Assembly: GCA_949128115.1 (NCBI GenBank)
Contig: OX421965.1
Coordinates: 29,631,681 to 29,695,680 of the forward strand
Source: Anaspis maculata
Lineage: Eukaryota; Arthropoda; Insecta; Coleoptera; Scraptiidae
Direction: 5' to 3'
Length of the DNA stretch: 64,000 nucleotides
Shown here: positions 1-12,386 of the stretch, in pieces
Layout: the number at the start of each line of letters is the position of its first letter
Position numbering within the stretch: the stretch's first letter is position 1
Position numbers and translations under genes: made by a program
Notes under the pieces: generated by a model
Seen by the model: the letters and a program-made list of their open reading frames with translations, nothing else
Told to the model about the DNA's origin: nothing
Databases searched by the model: none

Positions 1-77
1 CCCCCTTGTGTCTTGAAGTGTCCTTCAGAGCCCCAATAAGCCTGGTCATGCGCGGGCGCAATGCTTCATGTCGGCGA

Positions 78-194
78 GTTGTCCTGTCGACGAGTTGTCC
101 TGTCGACGAGTTATCCTGTCGGCGAGTTGTCCTGTCGAAGAGTTGTCTTGTCGATGAGTTGTCTTGTCGGCGAGTTGTTTTGTCGATGAGTTGA
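78..194. repeat. 16-bp minisatellite, about 7 copies
   Basis: Seven head-to-tail copies of a 16-bp unit, consensus GTTGTCCTGTCGACGA, with substitutions mostly at positions 7 and 13-14. An open frame runs through it only because the repeat has no stop in that frame. It is not coding. Confidence 0.9.
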
Positions 195-2689
195 ACGGCA
201 CCCTTCTAAACTAATATGATCCGCGATTCGGGACTGTAAACGTTGTCAGGTGCTTCCTCCCTTTATCCATGGGGATCTGCGAATATGCATTGCACACGTC
301 AAAAGTACACAAGTATCTCGCGTATCACAGCTTGTTCAAGAGAATAGCGTAGGCGTCCGGTATAATGAATCTGGACGTATAGTTCCTATCGTTATGAGAC
401 TAAGAAAAAAGTTGAAAAAAGGTAGCAAAGTGCTACAGCGCCATCTCTAGAAGATCTCTAGCTGCTATTGCAAATATCGTTTCAGTGCCTGTTTGCATCT
501 CAGCTGATTTCTTGATTGCTGGATGATAGCAACATCACTGGGTGGATTCCTGTTTGCCACCCAAGCACTCCTGCAAGTTCAAGGATAAGAAGTTTGGTCA
601 GAACGCATGCATGGAGAATATGATGAGATAGTTAAATTTGCACGGATTATTGTTAGATTCTTCTGGTCGATGAGTTATATAGTTGGCTACGAGAAACGCC
701 GATTACGACAATCATTCTTCTTTTATCTTTTTTCACAGTTGGGATTTCTATTTGTCCATTAGCTAGATTAGACCAAGATAAATACACTTGATCGTTAGTT
801 AACTGGATTAGGCTTATTGGAGTTGGTGGCGAGATTATTCTCTCCAGGAACTATTAACAACTCTGTCTACTTATCAAAGTGACTCTTTGTAATAAAAGGA
901 CTATACATAAATGCCTGCGCATCGACATGCCCTGCTGTGCATTCTCTGGTTCTGCTCGGATAGTGTTATTCATTTCGTCTTTATGGCACAGCGCGAAAAT
1001 GTGCATCGGTTGATTGGTCTGAAACTGCTTTACTTCTTCGACAAATTCTTCTTCCATTTGGGAATGGTTCGGGAACCAAAGCCGGCAAAAACATAAATCC
1101 TTGCTGGGTGGCGTCATGCATGGATATTTATGCAAAGAAGGAAGCGGCGCAGCTGCGTAATATTTCACATGTGCATATCAAGCGAACAGCTCCAGGACTC
1201 CCGGCCATTGCCGCTCTTGTTTCCATAAGGAGCGACGCGTATTTATCCCGTCGAATATCCCGTCGTCGGCTATGCAGTTTTCCCAGAAAGAAAGATGTAT
1301 TTCGCCTTCATTTTCGGAATTGGAGGAGGCGCCCTCCCGCTGATTTACACTGGAGTTTATCGGTCAGGCCGTGGCGCGGGACAACAAAACCACATCCGTA
1401 GGGACTATGTCATCCCTCGGACAGATATATGCGACTGCTCCTCTGCTGCACAGCCCAGATTTCAAGAAATTGGGTCGTAAATATACAAAAAAAGAACCGA
1501 CTGCGCTTATCTCTGCTGTTGGAATTCAACGTGTCATAATAAGAATCGCAGAGCATTTGAACCGTCCACGTATATATCCACTAATCCCCTTTGCGCTCGG
1601 AGGTGTTTTGTTGTGCTTTCGGGTCGTAAGCCTTTATCAGCTCGGTTGTGTGTTGCAGAGGAGTGTGGAGTACTTACACTCCACCGCCAGAAAGCAGTTT
1701 CTGGCTTAATACGGTTGTATTGATACAGTCGCGTTCCTTCCTATTTCCTCTGGCATCGGGGCGGATATTATGCGCGCTGTCTGGTCGGTGCATTGATGGA
1801 ATGGTGTTCTCTGGACTCCGGGACGCATTCGAGTTCCGGTAATGCGGCAAATTCGCGTTCATGATCCCGCCGTTCGCTTTTATGTTTATTTCGTCTGCGC
1901 CGGGGACCCTTAAAGAAAGTGAATCCCGCCGTAAAAGAGCGATGGCAGTATCCAATTCCAATATTTGTTGTTTGCGGCAATCAGTCCGAGTTACACGACG
2001 TTAATTCCGATGGAAAACAATCTCCTCCTGCTCCCCTCGTCCTCCCGTATACTATAACTATACTCCTTTCTGGAGGAGTAGGGCGAGACGGCCAAACTTC
2101 GAAATTGGTAACCCAAAACCTCACCGATATGGTTTTGGAGAGTCGAGTGGCCAGCCAGCGAATGGAACGCTCTGTCCGTTATAATCCCCCCGGCACAAAA
2201 CACAAACACAACACCATTGATACAGTGCTGCGGGTATTATCGAATTCACCGAAACGTTGCAGGTTCTGAATATTGGCTGTTCTTCAGAACCCACACAGTA
2301 TACCTCTAAGCTGTGAACTAGTTTTTTTTTTTGCGCTTTGTCTTTTTTCCGATACTAATTGTTCATTGTGGAAAAGGTTAGGGCCGTTACTTGGGTTTCA
2401 ACCCATTCGTACGGCATAGTGCACTTTCCACACGATTCTAGCAAATTTTGCTACATCGATGTACTGCGGATTGCCTGAAAGTCCCTGGGAGTTTCTCCCA
2501 CTATTTTAAGAATATCAACCCTGGATACGACAGATCCACGGTAACCCTTGTCATGACATCGGTTCAGTCGTTGATGATGATATGACAGTTTGTCCTGGCT
2601 ACCGACCTTACGTGGATGCCTTGTGTCCTGACATCAGTTCAGTCGTGGATATGTCAAAACAAAGCTGTTCCGAATACCTCCATTATAAA
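195..2689. other. Unique non-coding sequence, no gene seen
   Basis: Only short frames with no recognisable protein. About 1.1-2.3 kb is more GC-rich than its surroundings. Two loosely similar stretches containing GACATCRGTTCAGTCGT sit near 2555 and 2630. I see no intact gene or transposon end here. Confidence 0.5.
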
Positions 2690-4190
2690 GGAGGTACTTG
2701 ATCAAGGAACTTGATATTCTGGGAGTACTCTGGAGAATTCCGAGGAATTTTGAGAGGGCCCAAAGTAATTTTGAAAAAGCTCAACAGAGGAGCTGTGAAG
2801 GGGATTCAGTAGCAAAAACTCCTGTTTTCTGGACTAGGGAAACTCAGCAGAGAAACTCTGAAGAATTAAATCGCAAAAAAGGTTTCTCCCGTACAAATGG
2901 AAGAACCTCAAGGAATTCAATATCCTGAAATGGAACTGTACGGAACTTTCAGGAATTCTGAAAAGATCCATCGGAATTCTAGATAAACTTAGCGGTCTCG
3001 TTAGCGGTTAACTGCGAGAAATTCATTTGCAGAAATGATCTTTTTGTACAAAGCAGAGAAAATTAGAAGAACTCAATATTCTCAAAAAAACTTTAAGGAG
3101 CTCTAAAGAATTCAAGTGAGTCCAAATGAAAGTGACTCTTAAGGAACTCAGCAGGAAAATAACAGAGAATTCAGTCGCAAAGGAAACATGATTTGTGCAA
3201 GATGGGTAATTTTACTCTTAGGATTAAAATACTTTGTAAAAAGGGCTCCTGATAAATCTATCTTATCCTATCTTCTCGTATCTTATCTTATCTAAATATA
3301 CAGGGTATTTTTTTATGGATGTCATCATTTGAATGGCTTCTGACAGGCGAAGTAAGAAACTTATCAACAGGGGCATGGCAGCATTTTGTAACTTATATTT
3401 TCAAGTTCTGTTTGACACTACAATCACAGTTGTCAGCCATCAACTTTGTCTGCACGGTGCGACAGAACAAAATGTTGTGCTTAGCCATAGAAGGAAACAG
3501 TGTTAAAAAGTCGCTTTGTTTTTTCTTTGAAGGCATTCTCAAAGACCAGGTATTCACTGACGTAATCAGGGACATTCAATATCTTGAGAAGAGAATAAAA
3601 AATATCTGGACTGAAGTTACGAAACTTCGGGTAACTCGGGTAACTCCATCGAAGTCTGGGAAGAACCTATAGAATTCAAGTGGAACTTAGCAGCAGAGGT
3701 CCAGGAAGTTGAGTAGCAAAAGTGATCTCTTCTATATAGGAGAACCTCAAGTGAAAATGAATATTCTTGAAGATCTCTGTGTGAATTCCGAGGAACTATA
3801 AGGAATTTCGAAAAATTCTGGAAAACTCACCAGATACTCTGCAGGAACTTCCGGAATTTCGTCGTAAAAGTCTTCTGTACAAGTTGGGGAACCTCAATGG
3901 TGATTGGATATTATAGGGAAGCTTTAAAAAAGTGAAAAATCTCAGAGGAATTTTGGAGGAGCTCAGCAGAAGAAATGGGGGAAACTCGGTGACAAACGCC
4001 ATTTTTTTCTGTGAGAATTAGGGGACACTGTAGAAAATTGAATGATCTAGGGAACTCTGGGAACTCCTAAGAATTTTTGCCGAGCAGTTCTAGAGGAGCC
4101 CAGCAGAGAAAACAAGTTAAAAACCTTGAAGTAGATATATTATGGAAACTCTACGAGCTCCCAAAGATGTGCGCTTACGCGTAAAGAATT

Positions 4191-4388
4191 TTTATTCACG
4201 TTTACTTGTAAATGATACGTGAATAATAGGGAGTTTGCGATCTCACGGAACGTACGACGTAACGCAACGTAGAACGTGCAAATTCTCCTGTAACTAAGAA
4301 ATTGCAACTAACAAATTCGTCTATTTTCACGTTGAAAGTTACGTTACGTGTGCGCGTAAACTCCCCATCGTAAATAAACGTGAATAAA
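4191..4388. mobile_element. MITE family 1, copy 1 (about 198 bp)
   Basis: Imperfect terminal inverted repeats: TTTATTCACGTTTA at the left and TAAACGTGAATAAA at the right. The interior (ATAGGGAGTTTGCGA, AACGCAACGTAGAACGTG, TTTTCACGTTGAAAGTTA) is shared with a second copy at 5054-5250. It sits in the decayed satellite. There is no coding capacity. The superfamily cannot be named from the ends alone. Confidence 0.65.
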
Positions 4389-5053
4389 GTGATCAATAGA
4401 TTTCATAATGGGAATAATCGATTTTAAACTGGCAATGATCAATTTCAGATTGGTACAAGACAACCTTTGAATTGAGAGCGACCATTATTTCAATTCTAAG
4501 AAGAAATAAGGATGTTAATCAAATTATTCTTTTTGCCATAACTCACTTGAAAAAGCATTTCCTCTCCGTCTCGAAATATATTGTTCTGAATGCATCTTTT
4601 CTTCTTCAAATTGAATAAATCATTGGTCTCAATTTGAAGTTGTTCAGTGCCAATTTAAAATTGATTATTCCCAATTTGAAACTTATCATACCCTATTTGA
4701 AATTGATTGTTATCAATGTGATATGGACAGTCAAAATTTGAAGTAGAAATAGTATAGGAAAACGAACGCAATTTCAACCTACTTACAAAAATTTTGTCAA
4801 ACAAAACCAATCAAGTGGAATCAAGTTATGTTTGCTGTTTTCGGAAGTTGTTTTTTTTTTTTCAACTAATTACCTACAATTGGTATCTATACAGGTACTT
4901 GAATTTATCCGAATGCTCGTGGTCACGTTTCAAGAAGGCTATTTTTTGTTTCCTCTGATGAAAATTGATCTAAAACAAGACAGAATTTTTCAATCACTTT
5001 ACTTTCATCATTTACTTGATTTGCGATTGTTCAAGGCACGTGGATAAGTCTAA

Positions 5054-5250
5054 TTGTTTACGCGTAAATAATAGGGAGTTTGCGATTCCAAGGAACGTAC
5101 AACGTAACGCAACGTAGAACGTGAGAATTCTCCTGTAACTAAGGAATTACAAACAACAACCTCGTCAATTTTCACGTTGAAAGTTATGTCACGTCGTACG
5201 TACGTGCGTGCACGCAAACACCCCAATGACATCATTTACGTGGCGTAATT
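5054..5250. mobile_element. MITE family 1, copy 2 (about 195 bp)
   Basis: Shares its whole body with 4191-4388, including AATAGGGAGTTTGCGA and CACGTTGAAAGTTA, in the same orientation. Its termini are more diverged (GTTTACGCGTAAAT left, ATTTACGTGGCGTAATT right). Exact ends are uncertain by about 10 bp. Confidence 0.6.
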
Positions 5251-5769
5251 ATCTCGTCCATCTCTGGGAACTATGAAATTTCTTAAAAACCCTAAGGAAT
5301 TCTGGATGCACTTGGAAAGGAACTTTGGGAAGGTTTTTTTTTGCAAGTTGAAAAAGTTCAAAAACAAGAGCTATCTTCCCTATGAAGAATAAGGGAGATG
5401 AACAATGATCTGGGAATCTCTGGAGGACACAGTTTCTTGCCAAACCAGAGGAACTCTCGAGGAGCTCAGTAGAGGCACTCCTACGAATTCAATGGCAACA
5501 ATGATTTCATTTGTACCAGTTGAAGAATTGCAAGATGGAATAAAATAAATATTCTAGGGCAACTTTGGGGAACTCCAAAGTATTTTGGAAAAACTCAGAT
5601 GAACTCCAGCAAACTCAGCCACAAAGGCTACTTTTTGTGCTAGTTTGGAGATATTAAGGGCTCTAAATAATCAAGGGATCTCTTCTAGAAATCTAGAATA
5701 GCCCAGGTGGAATCTGGAGGTATTGAATACTAGGAATTCGTGAAATTCAGTCGCAATTTTTTTTTTGTA

Positions 5770-6531
5770 CAGGCTGTTCACTATAAAATTCACCTCCCCC
5801 TTAGGAGATTCTCATTTGAAATACTCTGCAAAACTGAAAACTTTTTCTCCACAATTTTTCCCAGGGACCCTAAATCGATTCTCTGGAAGTTTCTAGTTGG
5901 TACCGTATATAGGGTGTGACATGAAACTTTTTTATTCGAAATGCAGCACGTCATATTTTAGGTATTTCTTCAATCGATGGAGCCTTTCTTGTTCACAAAT
6001 ATATTTAACACTAATGATTTATTTTGACAAGTGAGCTGGCGAACAAAAAAATCAAACAGGTATTCAAATAATTTTGTTTCGCAGTGAGATGGTTCTGGTT
6101 TATACAGTTCACTGCAAAATTAAGGCTGATTTTCGCATCAGATTTGTTGTGCAATTTTGAAGTGAACTGTAGAAACCAAAGCTATCTTACCACGAAACAA
6201 ACGTATTTACGAAATAAACGAATACCTATTTTATTGTTTTTTTTGACAGTTTACTTGTCAAAATAAATCATAATGTTATATATGTATATGTATACATATT
6301 TGTAATCAGAAGAATAGGCTTCATCGAATGACGCAAAAAATATAGGGTGTTGCAATTAAAAATGGAAAAGTTAGATGTCACACCCTGTATACGGTGTACC
6401 AATTAGAAACTTTTAGAGGATCGATTCAAGGTCCCTGGAAAAAATTGTCGAGGGAAAGTTTTCAGTTTTTTCAGAATATCTCAAAGGGGAACCTCTTAGA
6501 GGGGGAGATAAATTTTATCGTGAACACCCTG
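5770..6531. mobile_element. CAGGGTG-type MITE family 2, copy 1 (762 bp)
   Basis: Long inverted arms: 'AAAATTCACCTCCCCCT...GGAGATTCTCATTTGAAATA' at the left returns reversed at 6480-6531. A homologous element lies at 22919-23647. The right end reads GTGAACACCCTG. The left flank is TA; the right TA appears mutated. Arms, a TA target and CAGGGTG ends fit a Tc1/mariner-type non-autonomous element, by analogy with known families. No coding sequence. Confidence 0.7.
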
Positions 6532-6538
6532 AAGAACA

Positions 6539-6784
6539 AGGGCCGTATTCATACCTCGTTTTTAAGCTATAAAAGCGATATTAGAGCGATGCGCATTTAG
6601 GGGCATTTCTCATATTTCAGTGTTCACAAATACAAATTAACTCGCAAATTGATTGCAATTAAGTACATACAATCGCTCCCAATCGCAATAATGTATTTTT
6701 GAACACTGAAATATGAGAAATGTCCCTAAATGCGCATCGCTCTAATAGCGCTTTTAGCTTAAAAGCGAGGTATGAATACGGCCC
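6539..6784. mobile_element. MITE with GGCCGTATTCATACCTCG inverted ends (about 246 bp)
   Basis: About 97-bp inverted arms run from GGCCGTATTCATACCTCG at 6541 to its reverse complement ending at 6782. The arms carry GCGATGCGCATTTAGGG and TCTCATATTTCAGTGTT in opposite orientation. It nearly abuts the end of the previous MITE. A short AAG flank may be a 3-bp duplication (inference). No coding capacity. Confidence 0.8.
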
Positions 6785-7103
6785 CAAGTGGAAGTTAAGA
6801 ACCTCAAGGAGAGCTAAATATCCTCAAATAAACTCTGATGAAACTCTGAAGAATACTGGAAAATTCCATCAGAGGAGAACTCCAGGGAATTAAGTCGTAA
6901 AAGGGACTTCTTTCCACAAGCTAGAGAACCTCAATTTGAATTAAGCAGTCTGAAGGAACTCTGAGGGATTTCAAGGAATTCTGAAAATATCTATAATAAC
7001 TCTGAAAAAGCTACTCAAAGAAACTTCACCAATGCAGTCTTAAAACTGACCTCTTTTGTCCAATTTAAAGAACCTCAGGGATAGCAGAGGAGTGAATCAC
7101 CGT

Positions 7104-7332
7104 CGGCAGTCCTGGTACAAATTGCGGGAAGTCAAGCTGGCAGCAAGGCAGTCAACAGGCAGTCACAGCAGTCAAGTGGGCAGTCATGGCAATCTAGGCA
7201 GATTTTCTCGGCAGTCAGTAGGCCGTCACGGCAGTCAAACTAGCAGTCAACAGGAAGTCACGGCAGTCAATAAGTCGGCAGTCACGACAGTCGAGAAGGC
7301 AGTCACGGCAGTCTTGGCAGTCCTAGTACTAA
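7104..7332. repeat. Minisatellite of GGCAGTCA-type units
   Basis: Irregular tandem repeats of 8-10-bp units (GGCAGTCA, CGGCAGTCAA) over about 230 bp. A frame passes through it but is repeat-driven. It lies just before the hAT-like MITE at 7350. Confidence 0.85.
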
Positions 7333-7349
7333 TTTTCGCGTGGTGGTTC

Positions 7350-7789
7350 CAGTGGCGTATTAAGCCAGTTAGGCGCCCAAAGCCTAAAAAAAACTTGCGC
7401 CCTCCCTCCTCTTCCTCATCGATTTTTGTTTTGCTTTACCGAAACTCTTCTAGTGTTTATCATGGCAATTTCTTCTTCGTTTGTTTTTTTTTTTCAATTT
7501 AATTTTGATAATGGCCGCATTCGTAAGTCACAACAGTTGTGGAGCACTTCTACGCCATTGGCCAAAATCAAAATCGACGTTCAGGTCATAATCCTGAAAA
7601 ATCTGTCAACTGTCGTCCACTTTAAAAATCCGCAACGGTAGTATTCGTTTTATAATTATTTCATCTCGACCGACCCGTGATTTTAATATTTCCTTGGAAA
7701 AAAACTCCCTTCCCCAGAGTTTTGCGCCCCTTGAATTTTTTGCGCCGCAAGCCCGGGCTTCTCAGGCTTCTGCTATTTATACGCCTCTG
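7350..7789. mobile_element. hAT-like non-autonomous element (440 bp) with 8-bp duplication
   Basis: Ends CAGTGGCGTAT and, reversed, CAGAGGCGTAT. A perfect 8-bp direct repeat GGTGGTTC flanks it at 7342-7349 and 7790-7797. An 8-bp target duplication with CAGNGGCGTA ends is typical of hAT-superfamily elements (established knowledge). The interior has no recognisable transposase. Confidence 0.85.
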
Positions 7790-8353
7790 GGTGGTTCACC
7801 TCTCGGGAAAAGCTAAAAATTCAGAAAAAAATTCCTGGGAATTCAAAAAAATTACAAATAAAACCGAGAGAAGCTCAAAACCCACCTTTTGTGTGCAATT
7901 CAGGGGACATAAGAAGGAACTGACATAATCTAGGGAAACTCCTAAGATATCTGAAAAGCCCAACCGAACTCTGGACGAAATCAACAAAGAAACTTCGGGT
8001 AACCCAGTCCTACATAGAACCTTTTTCGTCCAAATATCTACAGCTGTATTATCTCTCGGACTCTTCTGAAAAATGAGGACTGGCTGGTCACCCGAGAGGA
8101 ACAAACCTTACCTAATCTGAATCTATGCGAGAACGTTGACCACCTTCCCTTGATCTACCAAGGTGCATCCAGAGATCATAATTCATAACTCTCTTGAACT
8201 CAGTAGGACCGATTACAGCTGCATCAGAATTTAATATTTTTCTGCTGATTTTTGTTGCCTGTGTTCAATTAGGATTTGGCTGTTTGGTAACAATAGCAGC
8301 TATGAGCAATTTTGTTCCTGCCAGAGTGAGCTGGGATGGGTGGGGATTTTATC

Positions 8354-8454
8354 TACCGTATGTTCGTTAAAATCATTAATCAGGGCAGGCTCTGAACTTT
8401 ACGTTTATACTTCCATAGCCTGTCCTAATTCATGATTTTAACGAACATACGGTA
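8354..8454. repeat. Hairpin-forming inverted repeat (101 bp)
   Basis: TACCGTATGTTCGTTAAAAT at the left pairs with ATTTTAACGAACATACGGTA at the right. The inner part (CAGGGCAGGCT versus AGCCTGTCCT) also pairs, giving arms of about 38 bp around a short loop. It could be a tiny MITE or a structured RNA; there is no direct evidence of transcription. Confidence 0.75.
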
Positions 8455-8460
8455 CCTATG

Positions 8461-11045
8461 TAGAATAACGTCAACGTGAACAAAAAAGCCAAAAAGCTTT
8501 GTCAATGGAATCAAGTGTCATTATGAATTAGACTTTTTGGAGTGACACTACTGACACTGACTATCGGCTAGGTTAGGGGGTTTCTGATGCCACTACGATT
8601 GAAATATACTTGCCCAATCCAAAAATTATCTAGACATAGTGGCGATTCTGTATCAAACTCTTCAAAATTTGAAATCCGTAATAAAAAAGAGCCAATCGTA
8701 AAGTCGATTTTTGTCATGTCTAGGTGACCAGGCCTCTTTAAAATTTCAAGAAATGGTTGAGTTTAACAGAATTGTCACTTATTACAGGCATCCACCGTGT
8801 CGGTTACGGTTATATCGAAATGATGTTGCTTGTCGCCCACACCGCCCGCTGGCGTGATAAGGAAAGATCAAGCCTTGCGAATAAGCGCCGAAAATCGTAA
8901 AAAACCGGCGCTAACTTCAATTAGGTCAACTTCCGGCGGAAACAAAACGCCGGAGCAGTTATGTGGCAACGCCATAAAAGCACAGCAGCGCCACCCTGGG
9001 AGTTCGGACGGTAAATAACAAGGATGTTTCGCGCTTGATGCCGTCCAATTCATCGGTTGTTCCAGAGCTTAACATTGTGTGAAGTAGGTTTTTGACGCAA
9101 AGCGTAAAATAAGATGCCGCTGTTATTAAATTTAATGCGATATTTTAAAAGCTCGCCATCGCAGCCATAAATCAAATTTTCCATTAACCCTGGGACGTCA
9201 AGAAGAAGAGGGTGACGTAATGAAGAGCAGGGTTCAGGTGTGCAAAAATGTAAGTTACCTACTGATACACCGACAGCAAGCGGATTTTGTCTTCAGCATC
9301 GCAACTTTCGAACTCACGCGCAAAAAGAAAAGCGCGCTGCTAACAAAATTTGCGCCCTAATTAGTTCGTTGGGGATCTCTGGCAACGTTGTAGATTTTCA
9401 TGTATTCCATGGCACACTCTGGTTGCGCGCTTATCAAGTATTTATGATTATATTAAAGTTCGCTACGTCTTGCGGAACTGATTAATTTCTAACGGGCGTT
9501 AACTCTACACCGTCACCGCGCGTCTGCCGATTTATTATCCCGCCGGCAAGGATAACGCGAGACAGGACGAATCCGCTGAAACATCGTTTCTGTTGTTTGA
9601 AGGGTGTGTGTCTCATGCCAGACCGAGTCGATATAAATCCCTTCAATAGGACATTGATAAGTGTGGCCGTCAAAACAAGTCGGTCTGTTTGATTCAGCCG
9701 CGTGAACCGTGAAGCGCTGAATTTTTCAGGATGACGACGCGACTCCGTCATCAGACGGAATCCCGCAAAAAACGATGATCGCTCTATTTATGCGACAAAT
9801 CAAACAGCTTTCAACTTCCGGTGGCGTTATAGGTAGGTAGGTACACTGACGGGTCCGTGGCAGAGCCGCCAGTGCCAGTGTATCCGGCGATGACCACGAG
9901 ACTTGGGTTGGGGTTGGATTCCCCATACACAGCATAGGTCTGGGGTGTTGTGTTTGTATAAATTGGATTTTTCTGCATTGCGATAATTTTAATAAATGGC
10001 AAAAAATTTCTATAACCGCAGTAAGATTTGGAAAAAATTTTTTTTGAATTTATTTATTGGTACGTGTAGCTACTTTTTCCACGGATTTTTCTCAATAACT
10101 TTTGACGTCTCATACTGTCAATGACAGAAAGATCGTTTGTGTCACCTGTCACCCTAGATATTTTTCCAGACTATAGGCGATTGACCTTACTGGGGAAAAT
10201 GGCCTCTTCGTGGAGGAAGTTTTAGAGAATTAATTATTTGAGGAGGTCCAAGTGTCGGCTGTTACGTCAATTGGTGGCACGTCAAAACTGTCACTTTGCT
10301 GTCTTGTGCAGTCCACTAGACACAAGTACACTTTTGTTCCTGTGAACCCTTGGGACCCCGTAGGCTGTTCATTGGACCCCATGTTGATGACCAGCGTCGT
10401 CGCAGACTTTTCTCTAAATCATCCTTAGCTTCCGCCCAAGGAAGAGCAACAGACTGTCACATCCGCACGCAGGGCCCAACCCCCCATTGGAAATAAAAGT
10501 CGCCAAATCTCCATATTTTCCATTTTATAGTCATCAGTCGGCAAATCTGGGCATTTTCCAATTTTCTATTATGAATCGGCAAATCTCATTTTTGCAGCTA
10601 TGTACAGGTAACTATACAGTCGTGCGATTATTAGTTTTTAGTTCAGCATACGGCCGTGTTACCAGATAGGCGGTGTCTAGCCGTCGAGACATCACGTGAA
10701 GCTGAATATTCCAGCATTCTCCTACTTGAAAATTGGACTGTAAGTCGAGCTCGGCAATATTTAAAAAAAATGGTCTCCTCTAAAACAAACAAGGATCAAT
10801 ATTCAATATCTGTTTATTAAAATACAATTCATCAAATGCTTCGAGATGTGTTTCTGTGATCAGCTCCCAAAAACATCACTTGGGTGAGTTAATAAACATC
10901 TGAATGCTTCAGCCAAGTCTACCACTAAAATTCTCTTGCTATCATCATTGTTTTACAAAAAAGCGATATATCGTAAAACTTTTGCAATATATTGCTCATG
11001 CATGTTTGCTGCCTTTGAAGCCACCACATTTCTCTCATTGATATT
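8461..11045. other. Unique region, no gene recognised
   Basis: Between about 8.79 and 9.93 kb the sequence is more GC- and CpG-rich than its neighbours, and short frames occur on both strands. None shows a family motif, a compositional coding signal I can trust, or convincing splice structure. It may be regulatory or intronic unique DNA. I see no transposon ends. Confidence 0.4.
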
Positions 11046-11567
11046 GTTACTAACGCCGACTCTCGCATGCAGTCTCCAGCACACCTGATCTTTCTAGACT
11101 GTTCTGTTCTGCCTTTGAGATTGCACTGTACAAGTGCGAAGCTCAAGACATTCCAGAACATACGGCATGGCTTGACCATTGAAATTACATGGGAGACTTC
11201 AACAGCCGAGTAGGAAACATCAGCCGAAATGGCGGAGGTGCCGCCATAACGGAACACGTGGGGAGCACGCGAAAGGTGTGAGATCTTCCGGGAGTCACCG
11301 CGAAACCATATCCCAAGTCATTGTGGAATTTGCTGGAGGACCAATGAAAGATTCCAGAACAATGGTCGGAGCTATATAAAGCACGATCTTCGGCCTACGG
11401 ACCAGTTTTCAGGGCGATAACAATGAGAAGTCAAAGCGATCTTCTCAAGTGCAAGCAGTAGGTAATTGTTGGCGTAAATTTATTGTGGTAGGTAGGCAGT
11501 AATCAACAGGATGTGTTTTAAGACGATCGTCCCAATTATAAACGAACTTGAACGCGAAATACGTATT
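11046..11567 (+). repeat. Degenerate Gypsy-like LTR (plus orientation)
   Basis: Starts TGTTACTAACGCC and ends near GCGAAATACG. It aligns along its length with the reverse complement of 12387-12893: shared blocks include CTTTCTAGACT, TGTACAAGTGCG, GAGCACGCGAAAGGTGTG, TGTGGAATTTGCTG and a TATA box in GAGCTATATAAAGCACGATC. It is older and more diverged than its partner and inverted relative to it. No primer-binding site or gag follows it, so it is probably a solo or broken LTR. Confidence 0.7.
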
Positions 11568-11689
11568 ATTATAAATTTTTTACGACATTTTGGCACCTTT
11601 TTCGATTGACGCCATTGACGCTTTCAGGTGGTCTAGATTTGTTCGTATGATCCATGATTGTATGCAGTGATTTTTGTATATTCTTCCCT

Positions 11690-11690
11690 T

Positions 11691-11721
<31 letters not shown>
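11690..11721. repeat. Poly-T tract
   Basis: An almost uninterrupted run of about 30 T. It may mark a retroposed poly-A tail on the minus strand or simple slippage. Short lysine or phenylalanine frames across it are artefacts. Confidence 0.85.
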
Positions 11722-11722
<1 letters not shown>

Positions 11723-12099
11723 GGCCTGAGTTTATTACATTTTCCCATGAAAAAGGTACCTATTATTGTCATTATTATTACTCGAAAAAAATCGCCTGCG
11801 GTGCATTACCAGGCAGTCGGCATTTTTGCCTATATACACTCCTCCACTGAGGGAGACCTCGGTTGAGCCCTGTCCGCACGGAGGGAAACACACAACAAGC
11901 CAGCCTGCCAGCCAAGAAAAAGTCACCTCGGGCTGGCCATGCAGAGTAAACCACCTCCTACCTTTTTCCCTCACTTTTTCCAAAGATTTTCTGCTTGGAC
12001 TTCAACTGGAAATCCGCATTTTTCATTCTGATAAGCTTGCCGCAGTTACCTTCGCCAAAGCTGCCACCAGGGCCACCATATACTTACGGCGGCGGCGGT

Positions 12100-12385
12100 A
12101 CTCTGGACACGTCGTTCTAGCTGCACCATGCTTGCCGTCGAGGTATCGCATGAGCTGTTCCATAGCCGCCATCAGCTCTTCTTGATCCTTCTTCTCTTTT
12201 CATTTCTCTTTAATACGCTTTTTTTTCTGCTCCTCCAGGACATTCCCAATTTCTATGAAGATAGCCGCAATGTCTTCGGCTACTCTTTTTGACATGCCTC
12301 TCGTCTCCGGCATAATTCCACTATTTCCGAAAACCTTGTAGTCGTAGGCCAAATTACTTTCGATTATACCGTTTTCAGACACCAA
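12100..12385 (-). pseudogene. Remnant of a retrotransposon gag, next to a Gypsy-like LTR
   Basis: Read on the minus strand, directly after the LTR at 12387-12893, an open stretch of about 61 codons (12385 down to 12200) starts VSENGIIESNLAYDY. It is charged and probably helical (VLEEQKKKRIKEK). After one stop it continues as KEKKDQEELMAAMEQLMRYL into an arginine-rich segment near 12100. Position just inside an LTR and a charged helical character fit a gag start (inference). It is disrupted, with no protease or polymerase downstream, so the copy is dead. Confidence 0.5.
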
Positions 12386-12386
12386 A

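Larger units (their letters stand above)
2690..8060. repeat. Highly decayed satellite-like tandem repeat, period roughly 130-155 bp
   Basis: One theme returns many times: a 'GTCGYAAAAG...CTTCTGTACAAG' block, then 'GAGAACCTCAA', then runs of GGAACTC, GAGGAATT and CTCAGCAGAG. Anchors of the first block lie near 2870, 3023, 3172, 3711, 3861, 3990, 5495, 5610, 5750, 6894 and 7036, often 130-155 bp apart. Divergence is heavy, so this is an old array. It is interrupted by the small transposons listed separately, and no gene is apparent in it. The period is judged by eye; a self-alignment would settle it. Confidence 0.6.
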
